DNA of 64,000 nt from Actinobacillus equuli (GTDB lineage: Bacteria > Pseudomonadota > Gammaproteobacteria > Enterobacterales > Pasteurellaceae), in the NCBI RefSeq assembly GCF_900636745.1, contig NZ_LR134310.1, positions 1,542,501 to 1,606,500 on the forward strand, read 5' to 3'. The translations under genes were made by a program, and so were the position numbers. Positions 28,426 through 36,614 of this stretch are shown here, in pieces; the first letter of the stretch is position 1; each line of letters opens with the position of its first letter. The notes beneath the pieces are model-generated. The model was not told the origin of the DNA, did not search any database, and saw nothing but the letters and a program-made list of their open reading frames with translations.

Positions 28426-28461
28426 TAAACTATATCCTTAGGTGAAACTTAGTATAGTTTA
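28426..28461 (-). promoter_or_regulatory. AT-only leader hairpin over the autotransporter ribosome binding site
   Basis: Perfect 9-bp inverted repeat TAAACTATA/TATAGTTTA, made only of A/T pairs except one C-G, enclosing 18 bases that include the AAGGA ribosome binding site. It ends one base before the start codon. Structure in the messenger could modulate translation; function is inference. Confidence 0.5.
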
Positions 28462-28565
28462 TAGTATGTTTTGACTTTTCTTGATATTCTAGAGTGAATA
28501 TTTACTTATCTTTATATTTTATGAAATGTTAGTTAAATGTAAGTTCTTTTTGCAGATTTTTTGTA

Positions 28566-28603
28566 AAAAAAGACCGCTTGCCTTGGAGGGGAAGCGGTCT
28601 TTT
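28566..28603 (-). terminator. Inverted uptake-sequence terminator after the Slam gene
   Basis: Stem AAAAGACCGCTT/AAGCGGTCTTTT with a 12-base loop, followed on the minus strand by seven T residues. It separates the Slam gene from the autotransporter, which therefore needs its own promoter. Confidence 0.85.
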
Positions 28604-28628
28604 ATCATGTTTTATTGATAGCTTCTAT

Positions 28629-30092
28629 TTAGAAGCGTTTACTAAATTCGACAAAAGCACGGTGTTTGTCGTAGCTATAAAATACGTGGTTACTTTTTAC
28701 TTTATTAAAGCTATAAGTCAAGCGAGGCGTAATTCCCCAATAATGAACAGCGCGATGCCACAAGCTTAGTGATGCACCGTATTCTTTATTACGTTGCGTA
28801 ATACCAAAGATCGGCATTGGTGCTTTGTAATTTTTTTGCGCATAGTTAATACTTAATCGAGTTGATAAACCTAATGGCCATTCTTGTGCCCAGCCAAGAG
28901 TGATTCCACGGCGGATATAGCTGTCATCTTTATCTCGAGTTGCGGTACGATTGTAGTTTATGTTACCAAACCAATATTGTTTTGCACTGGCAAGATAGGT
29001 TAAGCCACTCGAAATGAAATGATAATTACCGTTTAAATGCTTGCGAGACATATAACGTTGTTCCGCATATTCATAGTTAGACTCCCATTGCCATTTAGAT
29101 GAGAGCCAGTAAGTGGTTTCTAATGTTGCACCACCCGTTTTAGAGAACCGTTTTAAGCTATCGTTACTACTTGAACCACCTGCATAAAGTGTTTGTTCCA
29201 TGAACGGAAGCATGGCTACGTTAAAGCGAGAAGTTTGGTAGCCTAAACCAAAGCTTCCTCTTACGCTGGCCTCATTGTATTTTTTGTTGTTCCAATAATA
29301 TTTACCATTACTACTTAGGCGGAACTCATTATAGAAATTATTTCCCCAAGACCATTTCTTGCCGGCATAAAAATTAAAGCCGATCCCTTGTGCAGATTCT
29401 GATTTAGGTGCGCTCCATTGTCCGTAAGTTGTGCCGGATTTTGGTGCATTATTGATATTAGGATCGTTTAAATAGGTAAAACCGCCAGAGAATGTCCAGC
29501 GATCTTTATTCGCTATTGCGTCAATATACTGATCAACGACATCCTTAATCTGGGAAGGCGGATTTTCGGATCGTATTTTTTGAAATTGATCTTCGGCCGC
29601 TTCCAATTCATTATTCTCAAATAAAGCCATTGCGAGCTGTAAACGAGCAGAGCCTAGATCTGAATATTCGGCTAAAACCTCACGATAGTTTGTGATTGCA
29701 ATATCGTGGTTACCTTTATGGCGAGCTAAAATAGCTTCAGACCACTTAACTACAATCGGATCTTGGTATTGTGAAGGAAGCTTCGTATAAAACGAATAGA
29801 GAAAGCTGACTGTATCAGGATTGGATTGATGTAATGCCACAATAAGTGCATTCGAAATTAAATCCGGACGTTTAGCAAACTCTTCTTTGCTCATACTTGG
29901 CAGTTTTTTCTGCTGAACGGTTGGTTGGGATATTGGACGAGCTACCGGCTTTTGAATACGAGACTCAATTGCCACTTCTGTTTGGCTGCGTAAGTCGTTT
30001 AAATGTTCAGAAATCTGTTGTTCTGTCGTATTAGCAAATGCTGAGAATGCTGTAGATACAGCAAGGGTAGAAATGAGTAGTTTTAATTTCAT
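28629..30092 (-). CDS. Slam-type outer membrane protein (DUF560, surface lipoprotein assembly modulator family)
   Basis: A 487-residue outer-membrane protein matching the Slam family, which moves lipoproteins such as TbpB to the cell surface. Residues 1-21 are a signal peptide (LAVSTAFSAFA). Residues about 95-205 are TPR-like helices (HKGNHDIAITNYREVLAEYSDLGSARLQLAMALFENNELEAAEDQF). Residues about 215-487 are the DUF560 barrel with many aromatic strands (WTFSGGFTYLNDPNINNAP is characteristic) ending in VEFSKRF. No lipoprotein substrate gene is adjacent; the nearest surface gene is the autotransporter. A Fur-box-like sequence overlaps the promoter, suggesting expression under low iron. Confidence 0.85.
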   Translation of the reverse strand: MKLKLLISTLAVSTAFSAFANTTEQQISEHLNDLRSQTEVAIESRIQKPVARPISQPTVQQKKLPSMSKEEFAKRPDLISNALIVALHQSNPDTVSFLYSFYTKLPSQYQDPIVVKWSEAILARHKGNHDIAITNYREVLAEYSDLGSARLQLAMALFENNELEAAEDQFQKIRSENPPSQIKDVVDQYIDAIANKDRWTFSGGFTYLNDPNINNAPKSGTTYGQWSAPKSESAQGIGFNFYAGKKWSWGNNFYNEFRLSSNGKYYWNNKKYNEASVRGSFGLGYQTSRFNVAMLPFMEQTLYAGGSSSNDSLKRFSKTGGATLETTYWLSSKWQWESNYEYAEQRYMSRKHLNGNYHFISSGLTYLASAKQYWFGNINYNRTATRDKDDSYIRRGITLGWAQEWPLGLSTRLSINYAQKNYKAPMPIFGITQRNKEYGASLSLWHRAVHYWGITPRLTYSFNKVKSNHVFYSYDKHRAFVEFSKRF

Positions 30093-30124
30093 CTGATATT
30101 ATTAAGTAAAGAGTGTAATTTTGA

Positions 30125-30147
30125 ATTATATATGAGAATTATTCTTA
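30125..30147 (-). promoter_or_regulatory. Promoter with Fur-box-like operator upstream of the Slam gene
   Basis: On the minus strand a TATAAT (30125-30130) lies just below the 7-1-7 element TGAGAATtATTCTTA (30133-30147), which matches about 12 of 15 positions of the TGATAATnATTATCA Fur core, with a perfect AGAAT-n-ATTCT centre. A repressor there would cover the space upstream of the -10 box. Confidence 0.65.
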
Positions 30148-30165
30148 TTAAAATGACCTTTACAT

Positions 30166-30192
30166 AAAAAAGCTATCCTGTCGGATAGCTTT
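30166..30192 (-). terminator. Intrinsic terminator of the HAD phosphatase gene
   Basis: Perfect 8-bp stem AGCTATCC/GGATAGCT with a 4-base loop and six T residues on the minus strand, immediately after the stop codon. Confidence 0.93.
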
Positions 30193-30197
30193 GATGT

Positions 30198-31007
30198 TTA
30201 AAGAATCTTAAATTCTTTTAATGCGTGGAGTATACCGTCTTCTTCAATATGCTTAGTGACATAGTCGGCGTGCTGTTTCAGTTCTTCTTCGGCATTACCC
30301 ATTGCAACGCTAAAGCCGACTGTATCGAACATTTCAATATCATTAAAACCATCTCCAAATGCCATCGTATTTTCGATATTTAAATTAAAATGACGGATAA
30401 CATCTTCGATACCACGGGCTTTAGAATTTTCGATACGTAGAATATCAACCGCATTTGGATTCCAACGTACTGCTTTCAGTTCGTCTAAGAGAAGACCGGA
30501 AGCACAAATTTCTTCATCACGGCTTTCCGGATAAAAAGCAAGCATTTGTACGGCAGTACTTTTTAAATAGAATTTCGGGTCAACCACATAATCTGATTTT
30601 ATTGGTGCGGTGGCTGCTCGTACGATTGGGTTTTCTTCCGATACGGCAATTTCTTCCGGCGTGACAAACGCATAAGCAATACCTAATGCATTGAGTTTTT
30701 CAATACAACGTTCAATTTGCTCAATAGTTAAACCGTATTGGCTAATCATTTGGTCTTTATAGAAATTGTATTGACCGTTAATCGTAACAAATAACTCAAA
30801 GCCGTGTTCACCCATCAGTGGTTTTAAGGCGTGTGGAAAACCGCCAAAGTTACGCCCTGTTGCAATAGCAGGGATAATACCTTTTTCTTTTAATTGAGGA
30901 ATAACTTGTTGAGTGATTGAATCGGGAATATAAGCTTTGGATTTTACATAGAGGGTTTCATCAATATCAAAGAAGATAATTTTGATTGGCTGACTTGGTC
31001 TGGTCAT
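30198..31007 (-). CDS. Cof-type HAD-superfamily phosphatase
   Basis: A 269-residue cytoplasmic phosphatase of HAD subclass IIB. Motif I is FFDIDETLY with both aspartates, motif II ATGR near residue 50, the cap domain spans about residues 85-185, and motif IV is GDGFNDIEMF. The family dephosphorylates sugar phosphates, nucleotides or flavin/pyridoxal phosphates; the substrate cannot be read here. It is a single-gene unit divergent from comF. Confidence 0.9.
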   Translation of the reverse strand: MTRPSQPIKIIFFDIDETLYVKSKAYIPDSITQQVIPQLKEKGIIPAIATGRNFGGFPHALKPLMGEHGFELFVTINGQYNFYKDQMISQYGLTIEQIERCIEKLNALGIAYAFVTPEEIAVSEENPIVRAATAPIKSDYVVDPKFYLKSTAVQMLAFYPESRDEEICASGLLLDELKAVRWNPNAVDILRIENSKARGIEDVIRHFNLNIENTMAFGDGFNDIEMFDTVGFSVAMGNAEEELKQHADYVTKHIEEDGILHALKEFKIL

Positions 31008-31061
31008 TCGTTGGTTTGTCCTTAATAAAAAGCGAATTACTGAAGAAGATTTTACTCTTTT

Positions 31062-31077
31062 TTCGATCTATATCGCA
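31062..31077 (+). promoter_or_regulatory. CRP-S (Sxy-dependent) competence regulatory site before comF
   Basis: TTCGATCTATATCGCA matches the CRP-S consensus TGCGATCnnGATCGCA at 12 of 14 defined positions, and keeps the TCGAT form in the left arm, the kind of site that needs both CRP and Sxy. It is flanked by T-run and A-run and lies 60 bases before comF, as in other Pasteurellaceae competence genes. Confidence 0.75.
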
Positions 31078-31136
31078 AAAAATCTCCTATTTTTCTGATT
31101 AAAGTTTGATAAAACCAAAAATAAAAAGGAGAGAAT

Positions 31137-31814
31137 ATGAATTATTGGGGATTTAGATGTATTCATTGCCATCAGCCGCTAGCGATTGCAAAGCACACTA
31201 TTTGTAGCATTTGTTATCGGAAAATAGAAACAAGCTGCTATTGTGGTTGCTGTGGCGCTTTATTACCGGAAAATCAGTTATATTGCGGCAGTTGCTTACG
31301 TGATGAGCCAAAATGGCATCGAATTGTTCAGGTTGCATATTATAAGCCGCCACTTTCCGACTGGATTCATCGCTTTAAGTTTCAAGATCAATTTTGGTTG
31401 GATCAAGGACTGGCTAGATTATTACTATTGGCAATCAAACAGGCGCAAAGAACACATCGACTGGAATTACCGGAGGTAATGTTTCCAGTGCCGCTTTTTT
31501 GGCAAAAAGAATGGAAGAGGGGATTTAACCAGGCACAACTCTTAGCCGAGCATTTATCTAATTGGCTGAATATTCCTTTAGATAACGTTAGCCTAAAGCG
31601 AGTGAGGGCTACATATTCTCAACGGCAGCTCACAGCCTATGAACGTAAACGTAATTTAAAAGGTGCATTTCGTTATACGCCAAGTAGAACGTATCAAAGT
31701 GTAGCGATTATCGATGATGTGGTGACAACCGGATCTACATTAAATGCGATTTGTGCCGAGTTACTCAAGCAAGGTGTAAAACATATTCAGGTTTGGACAT
31801 TAGCCCGAGCCTAG
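31137..31814 (+). CDS. comF: Competence protein ComF (phosphoribosyltransferase-like)
   Basis: ComF (Com101 in Haemophilus) is needed for natural transformation, probably acting on incoming single strands in the cytoplasm. The 225-residue product has a cysteine-rich zinc-binding N-terminus with pairs CIHC, CSIC, CGCC and CGSC (residues about 8-55), then a phosphoribosyltransferase-type domain with VAIIDDVVTTGSTL near residue 196. AAAAGGAGAG precedes the ATG. The CRP-S site upstream fits coregulation with other competence genes. The many uptake words in the window show that this lineage takes up DNA. Confidence 0.94.
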   Translation: MNYWGFRCIHCHQPLAIAKHTICSICYRKIETSCYCGCCGALLPENQLYCGSCLRDEPKWHRIVQVAYYKPPLSDWIHRFKFQDQFWLDQGLARLLLLAIKQAQRTHRLELPEVMFPVPLFWQKEWKRGFNQAQLLAEHLSNWLNIPLDNVSLKRVRATYSQRQLTAYERKRNLKGAFRYTPSRTYQSVAIIDDVVTTGSTLNAICAELLKQGVKHIQVWTLARA

Positions 31815-31824
31815 CTCGTTTTAA

Positions 31825-31870
31825 ACAAGCGGTCATTTTTACAGATTTTTTTGCAAAAATAACCGCTTGT
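31825..31870. terminator. Inverted uptake-sequence pair between comF and the LysR gene
   Basis: Arms ACAAGCGGTCATTTTT and AAAAATaACCGCTTGT with one mismatch, between converging genes. Confidence 0.75.
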
Positions 31871-31891
31871 ATTGAATAGTTCGTCGCCGGG

Positions 31892-32782
31892 CTAGGTTAG
31901 ATTTTTAAAGTAATCAATGATTAATTGGCTTGCTACTCTCACTTTCTCTGACTGAATACGTTGCGGCGTAACTAAATACAGTGGTGTTTTAGGTAATTTC
32001 CAATCTGAACAAAGTGAAATTAATTCGCCGGATTCAAGATGTTCTCGAATATATTTCATCGGAAGCTTAGTGATACCTAATCCGTTTAACAGTAACCCTT
32101 TGGCCGCATTAAGAGAATTACAGGTAATGCGATAGTAGGGCATAAATGTTGCGGTATCTCGTCCTCGATTAAGCTGGATGGGCAATTTTTTTATGCCTTT
32201 ATTCGGATAATTAATCCAGTCCAATTTCTCTAATTCAGATAAATTTTGGGGAAATCCATGGCGCTTAATATAGTCGTGATGCGCTACAATTACCCATTCA
32301 AAATTATGTAAATGGCGCGCGACAGTACGGTCATCCGTAATATTGCCCGAACGCAATAAAATATCAAATTTTTGCTCTGAAACATCAATCGGATTATCTT
32401 CAAAGGTGATGTTTAAACGAATTTCCGGATGGTTATCAAGAATGTTTTTAAACGTTTTGATCAAAAAACTATCAATTAAACCACTCACGGAGGCGACTTT
32501 TAATTCACCGACAGGTTCAGAGCGAAGTGCTTCGATACTACGAACCGCATTTTCTGCACTGTGCTGAATATGTGCAATATGTTGATAAAAAATATTGCCG
32601 GCGTCTGTTAAAGATAGCTTTCTTGTTGTTCTGTTTAACAGCTTGATTTTTAACTGATTTTCTAATTTTTTGATCGTTTGTGTTACCGCGGAAGGCGTCA
32701 TGGACAATTTCTCTGCAGCCGCTTGCATCGCTCCTTGCTCAACGACGGTTACAAAGACCAACATTGCCTTGTAATCATACAT
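31892..32782 (-). CDS. LysR-family transcriptional regulator
   Basis: A 296-residue regulator. Residues 1-60 form the winged helix-turn-helix (MYDYKAMLVFVTVVEQGAMQAAAEKLSMTPSAVTQTIKKLENQL), residues about 90-290 the periplasmic-binding-like effector domain. Its closest remembered relatives are the AaeR/CrgA/YhaJ-type group with no fixed ligand. LysR regulators usually control the divergent gene, but the 450 bases on the far side hold no clear gene, only palindromes and an orphan terminator. Confidence 0.9.
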   Translation of the reverse strand: MYDYKAMLVFVTVVEQGAMQAAAEKLSMTPSAVTQTIKKLENQLKIKLLNRTTRKLSLTDAGNIFYQHIAHIQHSAENAVRSIEALRSEPVGELKVASVSGLIDSFLIKTFKNILDNHPEIRLNITFEDNPIDVSEQKFDILLRSGNITDDRTVARHLHNFEWVIVAHHDYIKRHGFPQNLSELEKLDWINYPNKGIKKLPIQLNRGRDTATFMPYYRITCNSLNAAKGLLLNGLGITKLPMKYIREHLESGELISLCSDWKLPKTPLYLVTPQRIQSEKVRVASQLIIDYFKNLT

Positions 32783-32984
32783 ACAAAATCCTTTTATTAA
32801 GCTCTGCTTAATAGTGTATTAAGTAAAATGGGGTTGTTAAGGCATTTTAAATCATTACAATTAATTTGAAATTTTTACTATTTCATTATTTTTTTGCAAT
32901 GACATATATGAACTAGTTATGCCTTAGAATTACGATGAGATTCTACGGCTTTTTGGTGTCTTTGCTTAGCGAACTTTTGTATAA

Positions 32985-33004
32985 AAATAGAAAATTTTCT
33001 ATTT
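32985..33004. repeat. Perfect 20-bp palindrome near the LysR gene
   Basis: AAATAGAAAATTTTCTATTT is identical to its reverse complement. A related stretch, AATAGGGAAAATTTCTATT, lies about 50 bases further. The pair could be regulator sites for the LysR protein, though they lack the usual T-N11-A spacing evidence. Confidence 0.5.
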
Positions 33005-33191
33005 CCAATGTAAAGGATTTGTTGAATTAATGAAATAGGGAAAATTTCTATTATCTCCATTGTTAATGAGTGTTATTTGTAATAAGTAAATAATACATTG
33101 GAGTAATAAGCATAGTGATCAACCACACTAAACAATTTTGATAGTGATTTACGAATTATTATTAGAAGTATTTTGTGACTGGTTTTTTTTC

Positions 33192-33228
33192 AAAGACGGC
33201 TGAAAAGGATTTTCTGGCCGTCTTTTTT
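33192..33228 (+). terminator. Strong plus-strand terminator with no plus-strand gene
   Basis: Stem AAAGACGGC/GCCGTCTTT extended by an inner GAAAA/TTTTC stem, followed on the plus strand by TTTTTT. On the minus strand the sequence after the stem is A-rich, so it is oriented to end a rightward transcript starting in the gap, not the leftward rsmC. Confidence 0.8.
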
Positions 33229-33233
33229 CGTTT

Positions 33234-34223
33234 TTAAGCTTTGGCGGAATACACTTTAAATTTATTGGATTTAGCGATCACTTTATGCGATCCGAAAGCT
33301 TTATCCAATAAATCCGGATACGGTAAGAAAGCGTTCGCTACAATACGCAGTTCACCACCGCGATTTAAATGTTGTTTCGCTTGGGCGATTAAATCTTCCA
33401 CTGCTCGATAAGCGGTATCAATGCCATCGTGAAACGGCGGATTAGATACAATCAAATCAAAACGTTCTTCGATATTTGAAAAAACATCGCTTGCCACAAT
33501 TGCTCCTTCTAGTGCATTTTCCGCAAGTGTACGACGAGATGATTCGAGCGCCATCGCATGAATATCGGACATGGTTAATTTGATTTTTTCGAATTGTTGT
33601 TTAAGACTTGCCCCAATCACACCGGCACCACAGCCAAGATCCAACACTTTACCTTTTAAGCGGTCTGCTTTATTAAAACTCGAAAGCAATAATTGCGTGC
33701 CACCGTCTAATTCTGCCGAACTAAATACGGCAGGTAAAGCAAAAATAGTGAGATCCGATAACTGGTAAGATTTCCAAAAGGCTTTGCGGTTAAATTGTGG
33801 TACATTTTTGAGCTCAAAATGATATAAACCGCAGCGGCGAGCGGAATCAATTTTGGCGATATCGCCGTAAGTCTCAAGTAATTTTTCTACCGAACGCACA
33901 CCGGCACGGTTTTCACCGATAATCAACATTTCCTGTCCTACATCGGCTTGCGAAAGCCATTGTAGTAATTGATATTGGCATTCTTGTTTGTTTTTTGTCC
34001 AAAAAAATACCGCCAATTCGGCTCTGATTTCGCAATCTAAACCGAAGCTCACATCGGTATATTGGCGTGCATAATCGAAATAACTGCTAAAAACGGCTAC
34101 ACTTTTTGCATTCGCTTTTATTTGATCGACAAAGCGATCTCGAATATCGCCAAAAAGTAAAATTGATTTATTTGCAAACAAAGGCAAATGACGGCTTAAC
34201 ACTTCACTTTCAAGAGAGAGCAT
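33234..34223 (-). CDS. rsmC: 16S rRNA m2G1207 methyltransferase RsmC
   Basis: RsmC methylates G1207 of 16S rRNA. The 329-residue product has an inactive N-terminal methyltransferase-like half (residues 1-160) and an active C-terminal half with VLDLGCGAGVIGASL and the catalytic NPPF in LIVSNPPFHDGIDTAY. This double-domain form is specific to RsmC. It is divergent from holD, as in E. coli. Confidence 0.95.
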   Translation of the reverse strand: MLSLESEVLSRHLPLFANKSILLFGDIRDRFVDQIKANAKSVAVFSSYFDYARQYTDVSFGLDCEIRAELAVFFWTKNKQECQYQLLQWLSQADVGQEMLIIGENRAGVRSVEKLLETYGDIAKIDSARRCGLYHFELKNVPQFNRKAFWKSYQLSDLTIFALPAVFSSAELDGGTQLLLSSFNKADRLKGKVLDLGCGAGVIGASLKQQFEKIKLTMSDIHAMALESSRRTLAENALEGAIVASDVFSNIEERFDLIVSNPPFHDGIDTAYRAVEDLIAQAKQHLNRGGELRIVANAFLPYPDLLDKAFGSHKVIAKSNKFKVYSAKA

Positions 34224-34327
34224 AAATATCCTTTTATTTCCGTATATTACGGGGCTTAATCATAAAAACATTTCCGCATTTTACCGACTTTTGATACTAT
34301 TCCCTACTTGTTTTTGCGAGGTATGAG

Positions 34328-34750
34328 ATGAATCGGCGAGATTTGCTATTAAATGAGATGAATATTCCTCAATGGGTGCTGACAAAACCGCAAGTATTAA
34401 AGGGCGATGCGCAAATTCGCTTGGATAAAGCGGTGAAACTGGTTGTGGTATGTGAAGAGAATCATCAAACTAGCGGTCTGTTTTCGGACATTTTATGCAC
34501 TTTGCAGTTGCAGCCTAACCAATATCAATGGTTGGATGCAGAACAAGCCTTGCGTTTATCTTTTGAACATCATCCTATTTTTTGGCTAATCCAATCGGAA
34601 GGACAAGCGGTTGAAATTGCAAAAAAATTTGCAAATCAGACCGCTTGGCAACATAGCTCGTGGCAAGAATTAACTGGTGTGGCGACTAAACGCCAACTTT
34701 GGCAACAAATGGCGGCATTTTGTCAGCATTTTGAGGATAATCATGATTGA
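34328..34750 (+). CDS. holD: DNA polymerase III psi subunit HolD
   Basis: Psi joins the clamp loader to chi and so to single-strand binding protein. The 140-residue product begins MNRRDLLLNEMNIPQWVLTKPQVLKGDAQI, the conserved N-terminal pattern that binds the clamp loader (MxIxQWxLxxPxxL). The stop overlaps the rimI start by eight bases. holD-rimI coupling is conserved in E. coli, which confirms this weakly conserved protein. Confidence 0.9.
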   Translation: MNRRDLLLNEMNIPQWVLTKPQVLKGDAQIRLDKAVKLVVVCEENHQTSGLFSDILCTLQLQPNQYQWLDAEQALRLSFEHHPIFWLIQSEGQAVEIAKKFANQTAWQHSSWQELTGVATKRQLWQQMAAFCQHFEDNHD

Positions 34751-35180
34751 AATCATTAATGAATCGGATTTTGACCGCTTGTTTGAGATTGAGCAAGCCG
34801 CTCATCTTGTACCTTGGAGCAAAGGCACGTTACTCAACAATCAAGGCGACAAATACTTAAATCTCAAGCTGACCGAGCAAGATCAAATCGTGGCTTTTGC
34901 CATTTGTCAAACCGTATTGGACGAAGCAACTTTATTTAATATCGCTGTTGATCCGAGTTTTCAAGCAAAAGGTTACGGCAAACGTTTATTATCCGCCTTA
35001 ATTGAAAGACTGCGTGAACAAGGTATCTTAACGCTTTGGCTGGAAGTGCGAGAATCCAATCTCGCCGCACAAAAATTATATGACGCACTCGGTTTTAATG
35101 AAGTCACTATTCGTAAAAATTATTATCCGACACCGAGTGGCGCAAGAGAAAATGCCGTTGTGATGGCACTGTATTTATAA
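34743..35180 (+). CDS. rimI: Ribosomal protein S18 alanine N-acetyltransferase RimI
   Basis: RimI acetylates the N-terminal alanine of ribosomal protein S18. The start is the ATG at 34743 (MIEIINESDFDRLFEIEQAAH), inside the end of holD; the longer frame to 34677 is not needed. The 145-residue GNAT protein has LFNIAVDPSFQAKGYGKRLLSALIE, including the acetyl-CoA loop QxxGYG, then LWLEVRESNLAAQKLYDALGFNEVTIRKNYY, diagnostic of RimI. Confidence 0.95.
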   Translation: MIEIINESDFDRLFEIEQAAHLVPWSKGTLLNNQGDKYLNLKLTEQDQIVAFAICQTVLDEATLFNIAVDPSFQAKGYGKRLLSALIERLREQGILTLWLEVRESNLAAQKLYDALGFNEVTIRKNYYPTPSGARENAVVMALYL

Positions 35181-35202
35181 ATAATTAGGAACATTAAACA
35201 TA

Positions 35203-36540
35203 ATGACCACTGAAACCCCATTCATGACCTTTGAGGAATTAGATTTAGCTCCTCAACTGTTAAAAGCACTCAATAAAAAAGGTTACAAACGCCCGACCGC
35301 CGTACAAGCGGAAACCATTCCACACGCGCTTGACGGACGTGATTTACTTGGTTCGGCACCAACCGGCACCGGCAAAACTGCCGCATTTTTATTGCCGGCA
35401 ATTCAACATTTATTGGATTACCCACGCCGTAAACCGGGCGCACCTCGTATTTTAATTTTAACGCCGACTCGTGAGCTTGCGATGCAAGTAGCGGAAGAAG
35501 CGCAAGCTTTTGCCGAATTTACCAAGCTTAGTATTGCGACGATTACCGGCGGTGTGGCGTATCAAAACCACGGCGAAGTGTTTAACAGCAACCAAGATAT
35601 TGTGGTCGCGACACCGGGACGTTTAATGCAATATATCAAAGAAGAAAATTTTGACTGCCGTGCGGTAGAGATTTTGATCTTTGATGAAGCAGACCGTATG
35701 TTACAAATGGGCTTTGGTCAAGATGCGGAAAAAATTGCGGCGGAAACCCGTTGGCGTAAACACACGTGGTTATTCTCGGCAACGCTGGAAGGCGAGTTAT
35801 TGGTGGATTTTACCGACCGTATTTTGGATAACCCGTTAAAAATTGATGCGGAACCAAGTCGCCGTGAGCGTAAAAAAATCCAACAATGGTATTACCATGC
35901 GGATAACTTAGAACACAAAACCAAATTGCTTGCTCGTTTAATTTCTACGATGGAAATGGAAAAAGCGATTGTATTCGTTCGCCGTCGTGAAGATGTGCGT
36001 GAGTTAAGCGATACGTTACGTAAACGTGGCTTACGTTCGACTTATTTAGAAGGCGATATGGCACAAACTCAGCGTAACCAAGCGATCGCCCGTTTGAAAG
36101 ACGGTGTAGTGAATGTATTGGTAGCGACGGATGTTGCCGCTCGTGGTATTGATATTGATGATGTCGATTATGTGATTAACTTCGACTTACCGTACAGTGC
36201 AGATACCTATTTGCACCGTATCGGTCGTACCGCTCGTGCCGGTAAAAAAGGATCGGCGATTTCGTTGGTTGAAGCGCATGATTACAAACTGTTAGGCAAA
36301 ATCAAACGCTATACCGAAGAGTTGTTAAAAGCGAGGGTGATTGAAGGTTTAGAACCTCGTACCAAAGCGCCGAAAGACGGTGAGTTGAATACTACGACCA
36401 AAAAAGAAAAAGCACGTATTAAAAAACGTAAAGAAGCGAAGAAAGAAGCGGCAAAAGCCAAAGTAAAAGTGCGTCATAAAGACACCAAAAATATTGGTAA
36501 ACGTCGTAAACCGACTTCAGAAGCGGCAAAATCTGCGTAA
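35203..36540 (+). CDS. srmB: DEAD-box RNA helicase SrmB
   Basis: SrmB unwinds RNA during assembly of the large ribosomal subunit. The 445-residue product has the Q motif near residue 20-40, Walker A APTGTGKT, PTRELA, DEAD, SAT (FSATLEG), and the second RecA domain with ATDVAARGIDIDDVDYVINFD and HRIGRTARAG. A lysine- and arginine-rich tail of about 60 residues (KKEKARIKKRKEAKKEAAKAK) binds RNA. The segment RWRKHTWLFSATLEG favours SrmB over RhlB/RhlE. It lies 22 bases after rimI. Confidence 0.93.
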   Translation: MTTETPFMTFEELDLAPQLLKALNKKGYKRPTAVQAETIPHALDGRDLLGSAPTGTGKTAAFLLPAIQHLLDYPRRKPGAPRILILTPTRELAMQVAEEAQAFAEFTKLSIATITGGVAYQNHGEVFNSNQDIVVATPGRLMQYIKEENFDCRAVEILIFDEADRMLQMGFGQDAEKIAAETRWRKHTWLFSATLEGELLVDFTDRILDNPLKIDAEPSRRERKKIQQWYYHADNLEHKTKLLARLISTMEMEKAIVFVRRREDVRELSDTLRKRGLRSTYLEGDMAQTQRNQAIARLKDGVVNVLVATDVAARGIDIDDVDYVINFDLPYSADTYLHRIGRTARAGKKGSAISLVEAHDYKLLGKIKRYTEELLKARVIEGLEPRTKAPKDGELNTTTKKEKARIKKRKEAKKEAAKAKVKVRHKDTKNIGKRRKPTSEAAKSA

Positions 36541-36541
36541 T

Positions 36542-36589
36542 ACAAGCGGTTAAATTTTTGCAAAATTTTGCAGAAATTTGACCGCTTTT
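36542..36589. terminator. Inverted uptake-sequence pair after srmB
   Basis: Arms ACAAGCGGTTAAATTT and AAATTTGACCGCTTTTGT, slightly imperfect, followed by T-rich sequence. Confidence 0.65.
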
Positions 36590-36614
36590 GTTTTCTAGTT
36601 TGTAGAGGAAAAAC

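Larger units (their letters stand above)
32783..33233. other. Long AT-rich gap between the LysR gene and rsmC
   Basis: 451 bases with no supported protein gene. A 31-codon ORF starts at 32934 (MRFYGFLVSLL) but lacks a ribosome binding site. Present are a terminator-like hairpin (GCC..AGAAT / ATTCT..GGC then T5, 32921-32954), a perfect 20-bp palindrome (32985-33004), a similar imperfect one near 33033, an inverted pair CCAATGTA (33005) / TACATTGG (33094), and a strong plus-strand terminator at 33192. A small RNA or a lost gene are both possible. Confidence 0.5.
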
